Shown: positions 34,853 through 42,974 of the stretch, piece by piece
Layout: every line of letters starts with the position of its first letter
How positions within the stretch are numbered: position 1 is the first letter of the stretch
NCBI RefSeq assembly: GCF_014651915.1
Contig: NZ_BMXU01000001.1
Span: 1,054,001-1,118,000 of the forward strand
Source of the DNA: Parvularcula lutaonensis
GTDB lineage: Bacteria; Pseudomonadota; Alphaproteobacteria; Caulobacterales; Parvularculaceae
DNA length: 64,000 bases
Direction: 5' to 3'
Program-made: the position numbers and the translations under genes
Notes under the pieces: generated by a model
Told to the model about the DNA's origin: nothing
Database searches by the model: none
Seen by the model: the letters and a program-made list of their open reading frames with translations, nothing else

Positions 34853-34970
34853 GGATGGATCAAACCGATATTCCTTGGTCGACGCAGCCGGATTCCGGGA
34901 TCCGGACGGCACCTTCCATGGGTTTCCGGCGCGCTCCCCGACTCCCTTGGAAAGGCAAGGCAACCAATCC

Positions 34971-35510
34971 ATGAGTGCCGCCCCCAACACCCCCTGCGAG
35001 CGCCACGAGGTCACGATCCACTACCTCGAACAGCGGGAGCCCAAGGCCCACCCGCCGCTGCCGACCCCTGCCCGCAAGCTTGCCATCATGCGCGCCGAGA
35101 AGCCGCCCGTCGGGTTCTACCGCTTCCTCTTCGACGGCATTGGTGAGCAGCACCGCTGGGTGTCCCGCCGTTACCTTTCAGATGAAGACCTCAAGCGCCT
35201 CATTCACGACCCTGAGACATATATCTATGTGCTGTATGCGGAGGGCTCGCCCGTGGGCTTCGGTGAGATCGACGGCCGCGAGCGCGACCACGCCGCGATC
35301 AAGTTCTTCGGCCTCCTGCCGGAGGCGCAAGGACAGGGCCTTGGCCGCTGGTTTTTCCGGGAGATCACCGAGCTCGCTTGGCAGCTTCGCCGGGGGCGCG
35401 TGATTATCGAGACCTGCAGCCTCGACAATCCCCGGGCACTGCAGATCTACCAGCTCGAAGGCTTCACGCTCTACGATCAGGCAACCGGCATCATCGAGTG
35501 GCGCGGATGA
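34971..35510 (+). CDS. GNAT-family N-acetyltransferase
   Basis: A 179-residue acetyltransferase. The acetyl-CoA-binding motif A is PEAQGQGLGRWFF (R/Q-x-x-G-x-G/A form) and motif B is TCSLDNPRALQIYQLEGFTLYD. FDGIGEQHRWVSRRYLSDEDL and AEGSPVGFGEIDGR are further matches to this subgroup. Substrate unknown. Its stop overlaps the metC start as ATGA, so expression is tied to sulfur amino-acid metabolism; an S-containing amino acid substrate is possible but unproven. Confidence 0.88.
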   Translation: MSAAPNTPCERHEVTIHYLEQREPKAHPPLPTPARKLAIMRAEKPPVGFYRFLFDGIGEQHRWVSRRYLSDEDLKRLIHDPETYIYVLYAEGSPVGFGEIDGRERDHAAIKFFGLLPEAQGQGLGRWFFREITELAWQLRRGRVIIETCSLDNPRALQIYQLEGFTLYDQATGIIEWRG

Positions 35511-36661
35511 AGGAAGACACCAAGCTCTGTCACGTCGGCCGGCCGCGCGAAGGCGTACGGATGGTCAATCCGCCCGTGGAGCGCGGCTCGACCGTCATGT
35601 TCCCGGATTATGACACCTTCCGTGAACGCAAGCGCCCGCGCTATTACGGCCGTCACGGCACCGATACCCATGATGCGCTGAAGGAGGCTGTCGCCGAGCT
35701 GGAAAGCGCGGCCTCGGTGACGCTGACCAGCTCGGGCCTCTCGGCTGTCTGCCTCGCAATCCTCGCCTTCGCCGAGCCGGGTACGGACATTCTGGTCACG
35801 GATACGACCTATGACCCCGTGCGCAGCTTCTGCGAGCAGTTCCTGAAACCCCGCGGGGTCAGCGTGCGCTATTACGACCCGCTGGTCGGCACCGGCATCA
35901 AGGATCTCATCAGGCGAGAGACCGCCCTCATTCATACCGAGAGCCCCGGCTCCCTGACGTTCGAGGTGCAGGACCTGCCTGCGATCTGCGAAGCGGCGGG
36001 CAACATTCCCGTCACGGTCGACAACACTTGGGGGGGGGGCGTTTTCCTGAAACCGCTAGAGTTCGGCGCGGCGATCTCGATCCAGGCGGCGACGAAATAC
36101 ATGGGCGGGCACTCCGACGTTTTCCTCGGCACCATCGCCAGCCGGACCGAGAAGGTCGGCCAGAAGATCTTCAAGACCGCCCAGCTTCTCGGCAACGCGA
36201 CCTCGCCCGACGACGTCTACACCGTCCTGCGAGGCCTCCGCACCCTGCCCCTGCGCCTGCGCGAGCATGAGCGCCAGGGCCTTGCCCTCGCCCGCTGGCT
36301 CGAGGCCCGTCCGGAGGTTGCGAAGGTCCTTCACCCCGGCCTTGAGAGCCATCCGCAGCATGCTCTCTGGAAGCGCGATTTCTCCGGCGCGTCAGGGCTC
36401 TTTTCCGTTATCCTCGAGCGCGGGGACGAAGGTTTTGTCCGCAAGTTTATCGACAGCCTTAATCTCTATGGCCTCGGATACAGCTGGGGCGGGTATGAGA
36501 GTTTGTGCCTTCCCGCGTGGCCAAAATCCTGTAGGAGCGCGACATCCTGGGACGTCGATGGCCAACTCCTCCGTTTTCACGCGGGGCTTGAGGCCATTGA
36601 CGACTTAACCAACGATTTAGCACAGGCGTTCGATAAGGCGTCTGTGGAGGCGAGACCGTGA
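35507..36661 (+). CDS. metC: Cystathionine beta-lyase
   Basis: PLP enzyme of the Cys/Met metabolism family that cleaves cystathionine to homocysteine, pyruvate and ammonia. 384 residues. Matches include NPPVERGSTVMFPDY, YYGRHGTDTH, LTSSGLSAVCLAILA, VDNTWGGGVFLKPLEFGA, and the PLP lysine Lys197 in AATKYMGGHSD. Residues 175-178 (WGGG) are encoded by a run of ten G, prone to slippage. The gene overlaps both neighbours by 4 bp (ATGA in, GTGA out). Confidence 0.93.
   Translation: MKEDTKLCHVGRPREGVRMVNPPVERGSTVMFPDYDTFRERKRPRYYGRHGTDTHDALKEAVAELESAASVTLTSSGLSAVCLAILAFAEPGTDILVTDTTYDPVRSFCEQFLKPRGVSVRYYDPLVGTGIKDLIRRETALIHTESPGSLTFEVQDLPAICEAAGNIPVTVDNTWGGGVFLKPLEFGAAISIQAATKYMGGHSDVFLGTIASRTEKVGQKIFKTAQLLGNATSPDDVYTVLRGLRTLPLRLREHERQGLALARWLEARPEVAKVLHPGLESHPQHALWKRDFSGASGLFSVILERGDEGFVRKFIDSLNLYGLGYSWGGYESLCLPAWPKSCRSATSWDVDGQLLRFHAGLEAIDDLTNDLAQAFDKASVEARP
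36030..36039 (+). repeat. Run of ten G inside metC
   Basis: A homopolymer of ten G at codons 175-178 of metC (TGG GGG GGG GGC). Loss or gain of one G would shift the frame before the PLP lysine and inactivate the enzyme. The frame is intact as given. Whether it varies in the population cannot be seen here. Confidence 0.9.
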
Positions 36662-36996
36662 GAAGCATTGGTATTGCCGCTGTGCTGGTGTTGCTCGCCG
36701 CGTGCGAGACCACAGGGCTGCCCGAAGGTCTCGCGATCGCCCGACCCAACCGGAACGCCGCGCCCGGAACCATCATCCAGACAATTCCCAGCGGTGCCAC
36801 ACTGATTTATCCTGACGGCGAATGCCTGACCCCGTGCCGCGTGGATTACAGCCGGGAGATCGAGGTCATCCTCGGCAAGGCCGGCTACAAGCCGCTGGCG
36901 CTGACGATTCCGGTCGGCGCGGCCGATGCCGAGTTCGAGCTCGAGCCCGTGGGCCGCAGCACCGCCGTCCAGGAGGAGAGCTTGCCCGAGCTATGA
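36658..36996 (+). CDS. Small lipoprotein with PEGA-like domain
   Basis: GTG start overlapping the metC stop. 112 residues: signal peptide with lipobox VLLAAC (Cys15), then a short PEGA-like beta domain (IIQTIPSGATLIYPDGECLTPC, with the common PSGA and TPC elements, and ILGKAGYKPLALTIP). Two further Cys may form a disulfide. PEGA domains are thought to bind surface layers or carbohydrates; the role here is unknown. ATGA overlap with ygfZ. Confidence 0.78.
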   Translation: MRSIGIAAVLVLLAACETTGLPEGLAIARPNRNAAPGTIIQTIPSGATLIYPDGECLTPCRVDYSREIEVILGKAGYKPLALTIPVGAADAEFELEPVGRSTAVQEESLPEL

Positions 36997-37793
36997 GCTT
37001 CAAACCGACGGCTCTGGCGCGGGACCTCATCAACGCGGAAGGGCCAGATGCGGAGCAGCTGCTCAACAGCGTGCTCAGTGCAGACGTCTCGGGCAAGAAG
37101 CCCGGCGACATCGTCTATGCCTGTCTCCTGACACCCCAGGGGAAGGTGCTCGATGTCATGTACCTGCACCGGCTCACCAATGGCTTCCTGATCGACGTCT
37201 TCCAGGGCCGCGGCGCGCCGCTGGCCAAACAGCTCAACATGTACAAGATGCGCGCCCGCGCGACCTTCGAAAAGGTCCCCGGCGGTGTCTTCGTGGCGCC
37301 TGACCACCTCGCACCGGAAGATGCAGGCAGCGACCCCAGAATGGAGGGGCTAGGCAAACGCTGGTACACCCTAGGCCCCCTCGTGGAAGGCCCGAAAAAC
37401 CCCAGCTTCTTCCAGCTCATGCGCCGCCTCGGCATCCCCGAGTTCGGCCTCGACTATCATTCAGGGGATGTCTTCCCGATGGACGTCAATCTCGACGCCC
37501 TCGGCGCCGTCGACTACAAGAAAGGCTGCTTTGTCGGTCAGGAAGTGGCAAGCCGCATGTTCAGGAAGGGCGAGATCAGGAAGCGCACGCTAAAGGTCTA
37601 CGGCGACGCCGACCTCCCCCGCGGCACCACCCTGCGCCAGCGCGGCAACATCGTCGGCACCGTCACCTCGATGATCGGCGGCGAAGGCCTCGCCATCATG
37701 CGTCTCGACCGCATTCAGGGTGCGGAATGCTTCGCCCTCCACAACGGCTTCGACCTGCAGCTGAAGATCCGGAAGCCGGCTTATCTTGCGTGA
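36993..37793 (+). CDS. ygfZ: Folate-binding protein YgfZ (iron-sulfur cluster assembly/repair)
   Basis: A 266-residue GcvT-like protein that supports Fe-S enzymes such as MiaB in a folate-dependent manner. The diagnostic motif is KGCFVGQEVASRM at about 178-190, with the conserved Cys. N-terminal GPDAEQLLNSVLSADVSG and LTPQGKVLDVMYLHR match the family. It overlaps the lipoprotein gene by 4 bp and has AGGAGGAG upstream. Fe-S proteins in the window that could benefit include NadA. Confidence 0.93.
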   Translation: MSFKPTALARDLINAEGPDAEQLLNSVLSADVSGKKPGDIVYACLLTPQGKVLDVMYLHRLTNGFLIDVFQGRGAPLAKQLNMYKMRARATFEKVPGGVFVAPDHLAPEDAGSDPRMEGLGKRWYTLGPLVEGPKNPSFFQLMRRLGIPEFGLDYHSGDVFPMDVNLDALGAVDYKKGCFVGQEVASRMFRKGEIRKRTLKVYGDADLPRGTTLRQRGNIVGTVTSMIGGEGLAIMRLDRIQGAECFALHNGFDLQLKIRKPAYLA

Positions 37794-37800
37794 GCGGACA

Positions 37801-38193
37801 GTGCACCCTCCGATCTGGCGGCAGGTCCTAGTCGCCATCGTCATTGCCACGAACGTAGCCAACGTCCCTTTTTTCGTTCTTTTCGGTCCCTTCGCGATCG
37901 TCGCTTGGGTATTTTCCTGGCCCGGCGCGTTTCTGATCGGCGCACCGCTCCTTCTACTGATCCTGAGAAAGCGTGACCTGCTCTATGTCGACGGACTCAT
38001 TATCGGCTGTCTTGCGGCGCTTCCCGCATTTCCGATTGCAATGTTCGCTTCAGAGGTGCCCGAACCCATCACTTGGCAACGTTTCATATCGCTCCCTGTC
38101 GCCGCCCTCAGTGCAGTGAGCGGGTCCCTGGGCGGTATCGTGGCGGTCTACTACAGGCGTCTCGGGCTTAAGCGCAGAAGGGGCGAGCGATGA
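37801..38193 (+). CDS. Membrane protein of unknown function with four predicted helices
   Basis: About 130 residues with four hydrophobic segments (VLVAIVIATNVANVPFFVLF, FAIVAWVFSWPGAFLIGAPL, IIGCLAALPAFPIAMFA, VAALSAVSGSLGGIVAVYY) and a basic C-terminus. No family recognised. The start is uncertain: GTG at 37801, or TTG at 37786 which overlaps ygfZ. Codons are somewhat less GC-rich than in the neighbours. ATGA overlap with tag. Confidence 0.65.
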   Translation: MHPPIWRQVLVAIVIATNVANVPFFVLFGPFAIVAWVFSWPGAFLIGAPLLLLILRKRDLLYVDGLIIGCLAALPAFPIAMFASEVPEPITWQRFISLPVAALSAVSGSLGGIVAVYYRRLGLKRRRGER

Positions 38194-38759
38194 CTGACCC
38201 CACCCGCTGCCCCTGGCCCACGCCCGGCGACGCGCTTTACGAGCACTACCACGACACTGAATGGGGCGTGCCCGAATATGACGACCGCGCGCTCTTCGAG
38301 AAGCTCATCCTCGACGGCTTCCAGGCGGGTCTCTCCTGGCGCACCATCCTCCACAAGCGCGAGAATTTCCGCGAGGCTTTCGACGGCTTCGACCCGGAGA
38401 AGATCGCCCGCTACGACGAGGCCAAGATCGAGGAACTGCTCGGCAATGCCGGCATCATCCGCTCCCGCCTCAAGATCGAGGGCGCCCGCAAGAACGCCCG
38501 GAGCTGGCTCGCGGTCATGGAGAAGGAGAGCTTCTCCGAATGGCTCTGGAGCTACTGGGGCGGCAGCCCGGTCCAGACCAATCTCGAACGCATCGAGGAC
38601 ATGCCCGCCAAGACCCCCGTCTCTGAACAGATGGCGAAAGACCTCAAGAAACGAGGCTTCACCTTCTGCGGCCCCGTCATCGTCTACGCCTTCGCCCAGG
38701 CGGTCGGCATGGTGAACGACCACCTCACCTGCTGCTTCCGGCACGAAGAGCTCAGCTAA
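38190..38759 (+). CDS. tag: DNA-3-methyladenine glycosylase I
   Basis: Base-excision repair glycosylase removing 3-methyladenine. 189 residues: RCPWPTPGD at the N-terminus with zinc-ligand Cys7, YHDTEWGVPEYDDRALFEKL with the catalytic-site Glu and zinc-ligand His, LILDGFQAGLSWRTIL, and the C-terminal zinc motif NDHLTCCFRH. It starts within the stop of the preceding gene (ATGA), ending a run of six tightly overlapped genes. Confidence 0.96.
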   Translation: MTDPTRCPWPTPGDALYEHYHDTEWGVPEYDDRALFEKLILDGFQAGLSWRTILHKRENFREAFDGFDPEKIARYDEAKIEELLGNAGIIRSRLKIEGARKNARSWLAVMEKESFSEWLWSYWGGSPVQTNLERIEDMPAKTPVSEQMAKDLKKRGFTFCGPVIVYAFAQAVGMVNDHLTCCFRHEELS

Positions 38760-38863
38760 CCGCCTCCACAATCCGTAACCCGTTGAGACCCACTCCCGGT
38801 TGATCCCTCCCGCGCACAGGCGCACAAAGTCGGGACATCAGAACACCACCCCCGTGAGGTCCC

Positions 38864-39982
38864 ATGAAGCCCGCCATCGCCCGCATCCTCTCGACCGGCC
38901 TCTTCACGCCGGAGCAATCGATCTCGAACGAGGAGCTGGTCGAGGCCTACAACGCCTTCGTCGCCAAGTGGAACGCCGAGAACCCGGACGGCGAACAGCT
39001 CGAGCCCTCCTCCGCCGAGTTCATCGAGAAGGCCTCGGGCATCAAGAGCCGCTACGTCCTCGACAAGAAGGGCCCCCTCGACCCCGAGCGCATGCGCCCG
39101 ATCCTCAAGAGCCGCCCGAATGACGAGATTTCGATCATGGCCGAGATGGGCGTGAAGGCCGCGAAGGACGCGATGGAGCGCGGCGGCTTCACGGCGGAAG
39201 ACATCGACGCGGTCATCTGCGCCGCCTCGAACATGCAGCGGCAATACCCGGCCATGGCGGTGGAGATCCAGAGCGCCCTCGGCATCGACGGCTACGGCTT
39301 CGACATGAACGTCGCCTGCGCGTCGGCCAGCTTCGGCATCCAGACCGCCGTCGGCCTCCTCGAGACCGGCGCGCGCCGTGTGCTGATGGTCAATCCGGAG
39401 ATCTGCACCGCGCATATCAACTTCAAGGACCGCGATGGCCACTTCATCTTCGGCGATGTCGCGACCGCGGTCATCATCGGCAAGCCCGAAGGCGAAGCCC
39501 CGAAAGGCGCCTTCGACATCCTCGGCACGCGGCTGAAGACCCAGTTCTCGAATAACATTCGCAACAATTTCGGCTTCCTCAACCCGAGCGAAGACGAAGT
39601 GATCGACACGGACGATCCGAAGACGGACAAGCTGTTCAAGCAGAACGGTCGCTCGGTCTTCAAGGAGGTCGTCCCCATGGTCGCCGCCATGATCGGCGAG
39701 CATCTCGAGGACGAAGGCATCGACAAGGCCGAAGTCAGCCGCTTCTGGCTCCACCAGGCCAACCTCAACATGAACGTCCTGATCGCCAAGAAACTCCTGG
39801 GTCGCGATCCGTCCCCGGAAGAAGCTCCTGTGATTTTGGATGAGTACGCGAACACGAGTTCGGCGGGGTCGATCATCGCCTTCCATAAGCATAAGGACGA
39901 TATGGAGAGTGGTGCGCTGGGTGTGATCTCAGGGTTCGGTGCGGGGTACAGCGCTGGCTCGATTATTGTGCGGGCTTGTTAA
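38864..39982 (+). CDS. fabH: Beta-ketoacyl-ACP synthase III, FabH2 (PA3286-like)
   Basis: Thiolase-fold ketosynthase that starts fatty-acid elongation from acyl-CoA. 372 residues, longer than E. coli FabH and like the Pseudomonas PA3286 form that shunts medium-chain acyl-CoA from beta-oxidation into synthesis. The Cys-His-Asn triad is visible: Cys in [10 protein letters not shown], His in [10 protein letters not shown], Asn in [10 protein letters not shown]. It stands alone, away from fab genes, which supports the shunt role rather than the main FabH role. Confidence 0.93.
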   Translation: MKPAIARILSTGLFTPEQSISNEELVEAYNAFVAKWNAENPDGEQLEPSSAEFIEKASGIKSRYVLDKKGPLDPERMRPILKSRPNDEISIMAEMGVKAAKDAMERGGFTAEDIDAVICAASNMQRQYPAMAVEIQSALGIDGYGFDMNVACASASFGIQTAVGLLETGARRVLMVNPEICTAHINFKDRDGHFIFGDVATAVIIGKPEGEAPKGAFDILGTRLKTQFSNNIRNNFGFLNPSEDEVIDTDDPKTDKLFKQNGRSVFKEVVPMVAAMIGEHLEDEGIDKAEVSRFWLHQANLNMNVLIAKKLLGRDPSPEEAPVILDEYANTSSAGSIIAFHKHKDDMESGALGVISGFGAGYSAGSIIVRAC

Positions 39983-39983
39983 G

Positions 39984-40199
39984 GTGCAACCCCTGTCCAA
40001 AATCGGCATCCTCTGCATAGCTGCAGCCATTGTTCTGGCGGTGATGGCTTTCGGAACACTATTCGGCGTTCTATTTCCGATCCCAGACAACCCGGACTCG
40101 CAGTTCTCTCTCTTCGTCTTGTTCGGCGTCGGCGCAGGCGCAGCGACGTTCACTTCCATCATAGCATTTTTCGCCCAAGGTTTCCTGGACAAACGCTAG
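39984..40199 (+). CDS. Small two-helix membrane protein, 71 residues
   Basis: GTG start two bases after the fabH stop (in-frame sequence before it overlaps fabH). Two hydrophobic segments (IGILCIAAAIVLAVMAFGTL and FVLFGVGAGAATFTSIIAFF) joined by a short Pro/Asp-rich loop, then a charged end. No family recognised. Just after its stop begins the palindromic repeat at 40204. Confidence 0.5.
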   Translation: MQPLSKIGILCIAAAIVLAVMAFGTLFGVLFPIPDNPDSQFSLFVLFGVGAGAATFTSIIAFFAQGFLDKR

Positions 40200-40203
40200 G
40201 TAC

Positions 40204-40296
40204 TGTCATCCCGGGGCAGGCGGAGCCTGAGCCCGGGACCCATACAGGGTCGCTCTATGGGTTCCGGGCTTGCTCTTCGAGCGCCCCGGAATGACA
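40204..40296. repeat. Palindromic repeat, copy 1 (93 bp)
   Basis: Imperfect long palindrome: outer arms TGTCATCCCGGGGC and GCCCCGGAATGACA, inner arms GAGCCCGGGACC and GGTTCCGGGCTTG. The copy at 40661 is its direct repeat with several differences in the loops. The last 13 codons and the stop of the GIY-YIG gene are encoded inside this copy. It resembles extragenic palindromes found near GIY-YIG genes in alphaproteobacteria. Confidence 0.9.
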
Positions 40297-40611
40297 GGTG
40301 TTGAATTGGCGCTGGGTCATTCCGAAGAGTGACGGGTAGAGATCATTCCAGTCGAGATTGCGCTCTTCGATCAGGTTGATCTTCCATTGTCGGCGCCATT
40401 TCTTGATCGCTTTCTCACGCGCGATGGCGGCTTGGATGTCGGAGTGCATTTCGAACCAGACCAGTCGGTGTACCGCATACTTGCTGGTGAAACCCTCGCG
40501 GTAATCGGTGCGATGCTCCCAAACTCGCCGCTTCAGATCGCGCGTCACGCCTACGTAAAGGGTGCCGCTGTGGCGCGATGCCATGAGGTAAACGGCATAG
40601 TTTTGGTCCAT
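40255..40611 (-). CDS. GIY-YIG nuclease domain protein
   Basis: A 118-residue single-domain nuclease homologue. The GIY-YIG signature reads AVY (6-8) and YVG (19-21), followed by Arg24 (TRDLKRRVWEH), and the metal-ligand Glu66 lies in IAREKAIKKWRRQWK. This matches the YhbQ/UPF0213-like subgroup. The final residues (CHSGALEEQARNP) come from the flanking palindromic repeat. A second copy of the repeat lies just beyond the start codon, so the gene is bracketed by it. Role unknown; a link to mobilising or processing the repeat is a fair hypothesis. Confidence 0.88.
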   Translation of the reverse strand: MDQNYAVYLMASRHSGTLYVGVTRDLKRRVWEHRTDYREGFTSKYAVHRLVWFEMHSDIQAAIAREKAIKKWRRQWKINLIEERNLDWNDLYPSLFGMTQRQFNTCHSGALEEQARNP

Positions 40612-40629
40612 TTGTTCACTGTGAACAAA
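40611..40629. promoter_or_regulatory. Perfect palindrome at the start codon of the GIY-YIG gene
   Basis: TTTGTTCACTGTGAACAAA has two 9-bp arms around a single T. Its left base is the first base of the GIY-YIG initiation codon (minus strand), so it lies exactly at the ribosome-site/leader position. It could be an operator or a hairpin that blocks translation. Confidence 0.55.
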
Positions 40630-40660
40630 ACAGGAACTCCTGTCGAGCGTTCTCAGCAGC

Positions 40661-40750
40661 TGTCATCCCGGGGCCGCGCAGCGGAGCCCGGGACCCAAAC
40701 GTCGCGCTGTATCGGTTCCGGGCTCGCTCTCCGAGCGCCCCGGAATGACA
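40661..40750. repeat. Palindromic repeat, copy 2 (90 bp)
   Basis: Same orientation as the copy at 40204, with identical outer ends (TGTCATCCCGGGGC and GCCCCGGAATGACA) and inner GAGCCCGGGACC / GGTTCCGGGCTCG. Differences fall mainly in the loop regions. Together the two copies bracket the GIY-YIG gene. Confidence 0.9.
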
Positions 40751-41251
40751 AAGCAACTTATCCCCGCCCGCACCCCATCTCCTAAACTCCCCCCATCGAA
40801 CAGACTGCGGGAGGTCAGGATCCGTCGTCTGGTGCTCTGTTCGTGTCGGGACTGTCCGTCTTCGGCCCTACCGATCTCGTCGCTATGCACCGCCGACGCG
40901 AAAGCGTCAGCACGCGCTCAAAGAGCGAACGAGAGCGAGCGAGAGCGAGCGAGAGCGAGCGGTAGCGCCAAAAAGAAGAAGCACGGACGTTCAAGGGCGT
41001 GAGCTGATGTTCGGCCGTCCGAGAACTGAGGCAGACCCGGCCTCGCGCGCGGTCGGCCCTGGAAAGCCTCATGCCGCGGCACAGAACAAATACGATCCTC
41101 CGCTGCGACAGCCGCGCGCGAGTTTCCCAACCGCCCACGGGCGGCTCCTCGTGCTGCCTATCGCCCGTCTCCTTGGCTCTTCGCCGCGCTGCGATCGAGA
41201 CGTGGAAAGCCCGGTCGTGACGCCGCCATCATGCCTCGCTAAACGACCTGA
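40751..41251. other. Non-coding stretch of about 500 bp with short repeats
   Basis: Frames here (40745-41002 plus, 40815-41138 minus) are low-complexity Arg/Ser-rich and lack ribosome sites, so I call no gene. A small perfect hairpin GACGC-GAAA-GCGTC lies at 40895-40908, followed by a 10-bp tandem repeat at 40923-40962. It does not match RNase P RNA, SRP RNA or tmRNA by eye. It may contain an unrecognised RNA or decayed sequence. Confidence 0.45.
40923..40962. repeat. Short tandem repeat, 10-bp unit, about four copies
   Basis: Four units of GAGCGAGCGA-type sequence in a row, the first with GAAC in place of GAGC and the last ending in GG. Directly follows a GAAA-loop hairpin. Confidence 0.85.
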
Positions 41252-41833
41252 ATGACCAAGAACCCGCCCCGCGCATGGCAGCGGATGCTGTCCGGCCGAC
41301 GTCTCGACATTCTCGATCCCTCGCCGCTCGACGTCGAGATCGAGGATATCGCCCACGGCCTTGCGAGGGTCGCGCGCTGGAATGGCCAGACCATCGGTAC
41401 ACAGCCTTTCAACGTGGCCCAGCACTCGGTCGTCGTGCTCGACATGTGCATGCAGATGAAACCCAGCTGGCCACGGGAGTGGCAGCTGGCCGCCCTCCTC
41501 CACGACGCGCCGGAATACGTCATCGGTGACATGATCTCGCCCTTCAAGGCGGTGCTCGGCGGCAACTACAAGAAGGTGGAGCACGGCCTCCACCGGGCCA
41601 TCCATATCCGCTTTGGCCTGCCGCCTGAGCTGCCTGCCGAAGTCGAGAAGCTCATCAAGAAAGCCGACCGCGCCTGCGCCTATTTCGAGGCGACCCAGCT
41701 CGCAGGCTTCTCGGTCGAGGAGGCCGAAAAACTCTTCCCCGTACCGAAGAAAGTCGAGCCCCTGACACTCGAGATCCTGTCCACCGAGGAGAGCCAGACG
41801 CTCTACCTCCAGCGGTTCGCGGAGCTGCAATGA
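41252..41833 (+). CDS. HD-domain phosphohydrolase (YfbR-like)
   Basis: A 193-residue metal-dependent HD hydrolase. The ligands are in AQHSVVVLDM (His), ALLHDAPEYVIGD (HD plus Glu) and KADRACAYFEATQLAG (Asp). YfbR-type enzymes hydrolyse deoxynucleoside 5'-monophosphates; this one starts RMLSGRRLDILDPSPLDVEIEDIA, a form often annotated as a phosphohydrolase in alphaproteobacteria. It lies 45 bp before nrtR on the same strand, so a role in nucleotide salvage tied to NAD turnover is possible. Confidence 0.9.
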   Translation: MTKNPPRAWQRMLSGRRLDILDPSPLDVEIEDIAHGLARVARWNGQTIGTQPFNVAQHSVVVLDMCMQMKPSWPREWQLAALLHDAPEYVIGDMISPFKAVLGGNYKKVEHGLHRAIHIRFGLPPELPAEVEKLIKKADRACAYFEATQLAGFSVEEAEKLFPVPKKVEPLTLEILSTEESQTLYLQRFAELQ

Positions 41834-41878
41834 GGCGCGCCCCTTGAAGCGCTCCTCCAAAACGCTCACACGCAACCG

Positions 41879-42862
41879 GTGGAACACAGGCTTGTCATCG
41901 GTCTCAACATCGCGCTCACCGCCCTGCGTGACGGCGAGCCCCATGTCCTGTGCGTCAAGCGGCCCGGTGGCTGGGGCCTGCCGTTTGGCCGTTTCGACCC
42001 CGATGAGCACCGCACCTTCGAGCTTGCCCTGCGCGATTTCGTCGAGCGCCAGACCGCCGTGCCCCTTGGCTATGTCGAGCAGCTCTACACTTTTGGCGAC
42101 AAGGGCCGTGAGGCTCCCCGTGCTTCGCTCGTCTCCGGCGACGAAGCGGACCGTATCGTCTCGGTCGGCTATCTCGCCCTCTCCCCCGAAGCGACGGAGC
42201 CTAGCCTTGAAAGCGCCGCGTGGCTGCCCTGGTACCGCTTTTTCCCATGGGAGGATCAGCGTGCGGAGGGCCAGGACCTGCGGCAGGTGATTGCCGGACA
42301 GCTTTACCGGTGGGCAGGCGATCATGAAGACCGGCAGGAGCGGCTGCGCAGCACATTCTTCAGCGCTGATGACTGCTGGGAGGAAGAACGCGCCCTCGAC
42401 CGATACGAGCTGATGTACGAAGCCCGCCTCGTGGCCGAGGCCCACCGGGACCGTGACGGGGTCGAGGGGCCCGAGCTCTTCGGCGAGGCGATGATTTCCG
42501 ACCACAGACGGATCCTGGCGACTGCGATCGGGCGCCTGCGCGGCAAGCTGCGCTACCGCCCGGTGATCTTCAAACTCATTCCCGAAACCTTCACCTTGAG
42601 CACGCTGCAGAGCGCCGTGGAGGCACTGCTCGGTTTCTCCGTCCACAAGCAGAACTTCCGCCGCTCCGTGGAGTCAGCAGGGCTCGTGGAGAAGACATCG
42701 CAGACGGCGCAGCAGACCAAGGGAAGGCCCGCCGCGCTTTACCGCGCCGGTCCCCTCGCCGATGTCGCCACCGCAACAGGGCTGACCCTGCCGAGGCTCA
42801 AGATCCCGGCGCGTCAGGTCGTGTCGTCGCCAGAGCCGTCAAAAGGTTCTTCGACCAAATGA
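41879..42862 (+). CDS. nrtR: NrtR, Nudix-related transcriptional regulator of NAD metabolism
   Basis: A 327-residue regulator: N-terminal Nudix-like domain (about 1-150), a helical middle, and a C-terminal winged helix (about 220-300, FKLIPETFTLSTLQSAVEA, NFRRSVESAGLVEKT, KGRPAALYRA). The Nudix box is degraded (GRFDPDE then LRDFVERQTA, with Asp for Glu and Arg and Thr for the last Glu and Gly), as expected for NrtR, which senses ADP-ribose without strong catalysis. GTG start. It precedes nadABC by 220 bp, matching its known role as a repressor of NAD synthesis genes. Confidence 0.88.
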   Translation: MEHRLVIGLNIALTALRDGEPHVLCVKRPGGWGLPFGRFDPDEHRTFELALRDFVERQTAVPLGYVEQLYTFGDKGREAPRASLVSGDEADRIVSVGYLALSPEATEPSLESAAWLPWYRFFPWEDQRAEGQDLRQVIAGQLYRWAGDHEDRQERLRSTFFSADDCWEEERALDRYELMYEARLVAEAHRDRDGVEGPELFGEAMISDHRRILATAIGRLRGKLRYRPVIFKLIPETFTLSTLQSAVEALLGFSVHKQNFRRSVESAGLVEKTSQTAQQTKGRPAALYRAGPLADVATATGLTLPRLKIPARQVVSSPEPSKGSSTK

Positions 42863-42974
42863 CCCGACGGCACCGCTAACGTGAACAGGCTCGGCGACGG
42901 GGCTGGTCGGTCCCCGGCCGCATTGAACAAGATTGAGCTCGGCGTGAGCCGCTTCTCGCGCCCCCAACCGGGTC

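Noticed and set aside
40745-41138. Two overlapping Arg/Ser-rich frames (40745-41002 plus, 40815-41138 minus)
   Set aside because: They owe their openness to the 10-bp tandem repeat and GC-rich text; no ribosome site and no domain.
40751-41251. RNase P RNA, SRP RNA or tmRNA in the long non-coding stretch
   Set aside because: None of the conserved cores (such as GGAAGGAAGCA of SRP RNA or GAGGAAAGTCC of RNase P RNA) is present on either strand by eye.
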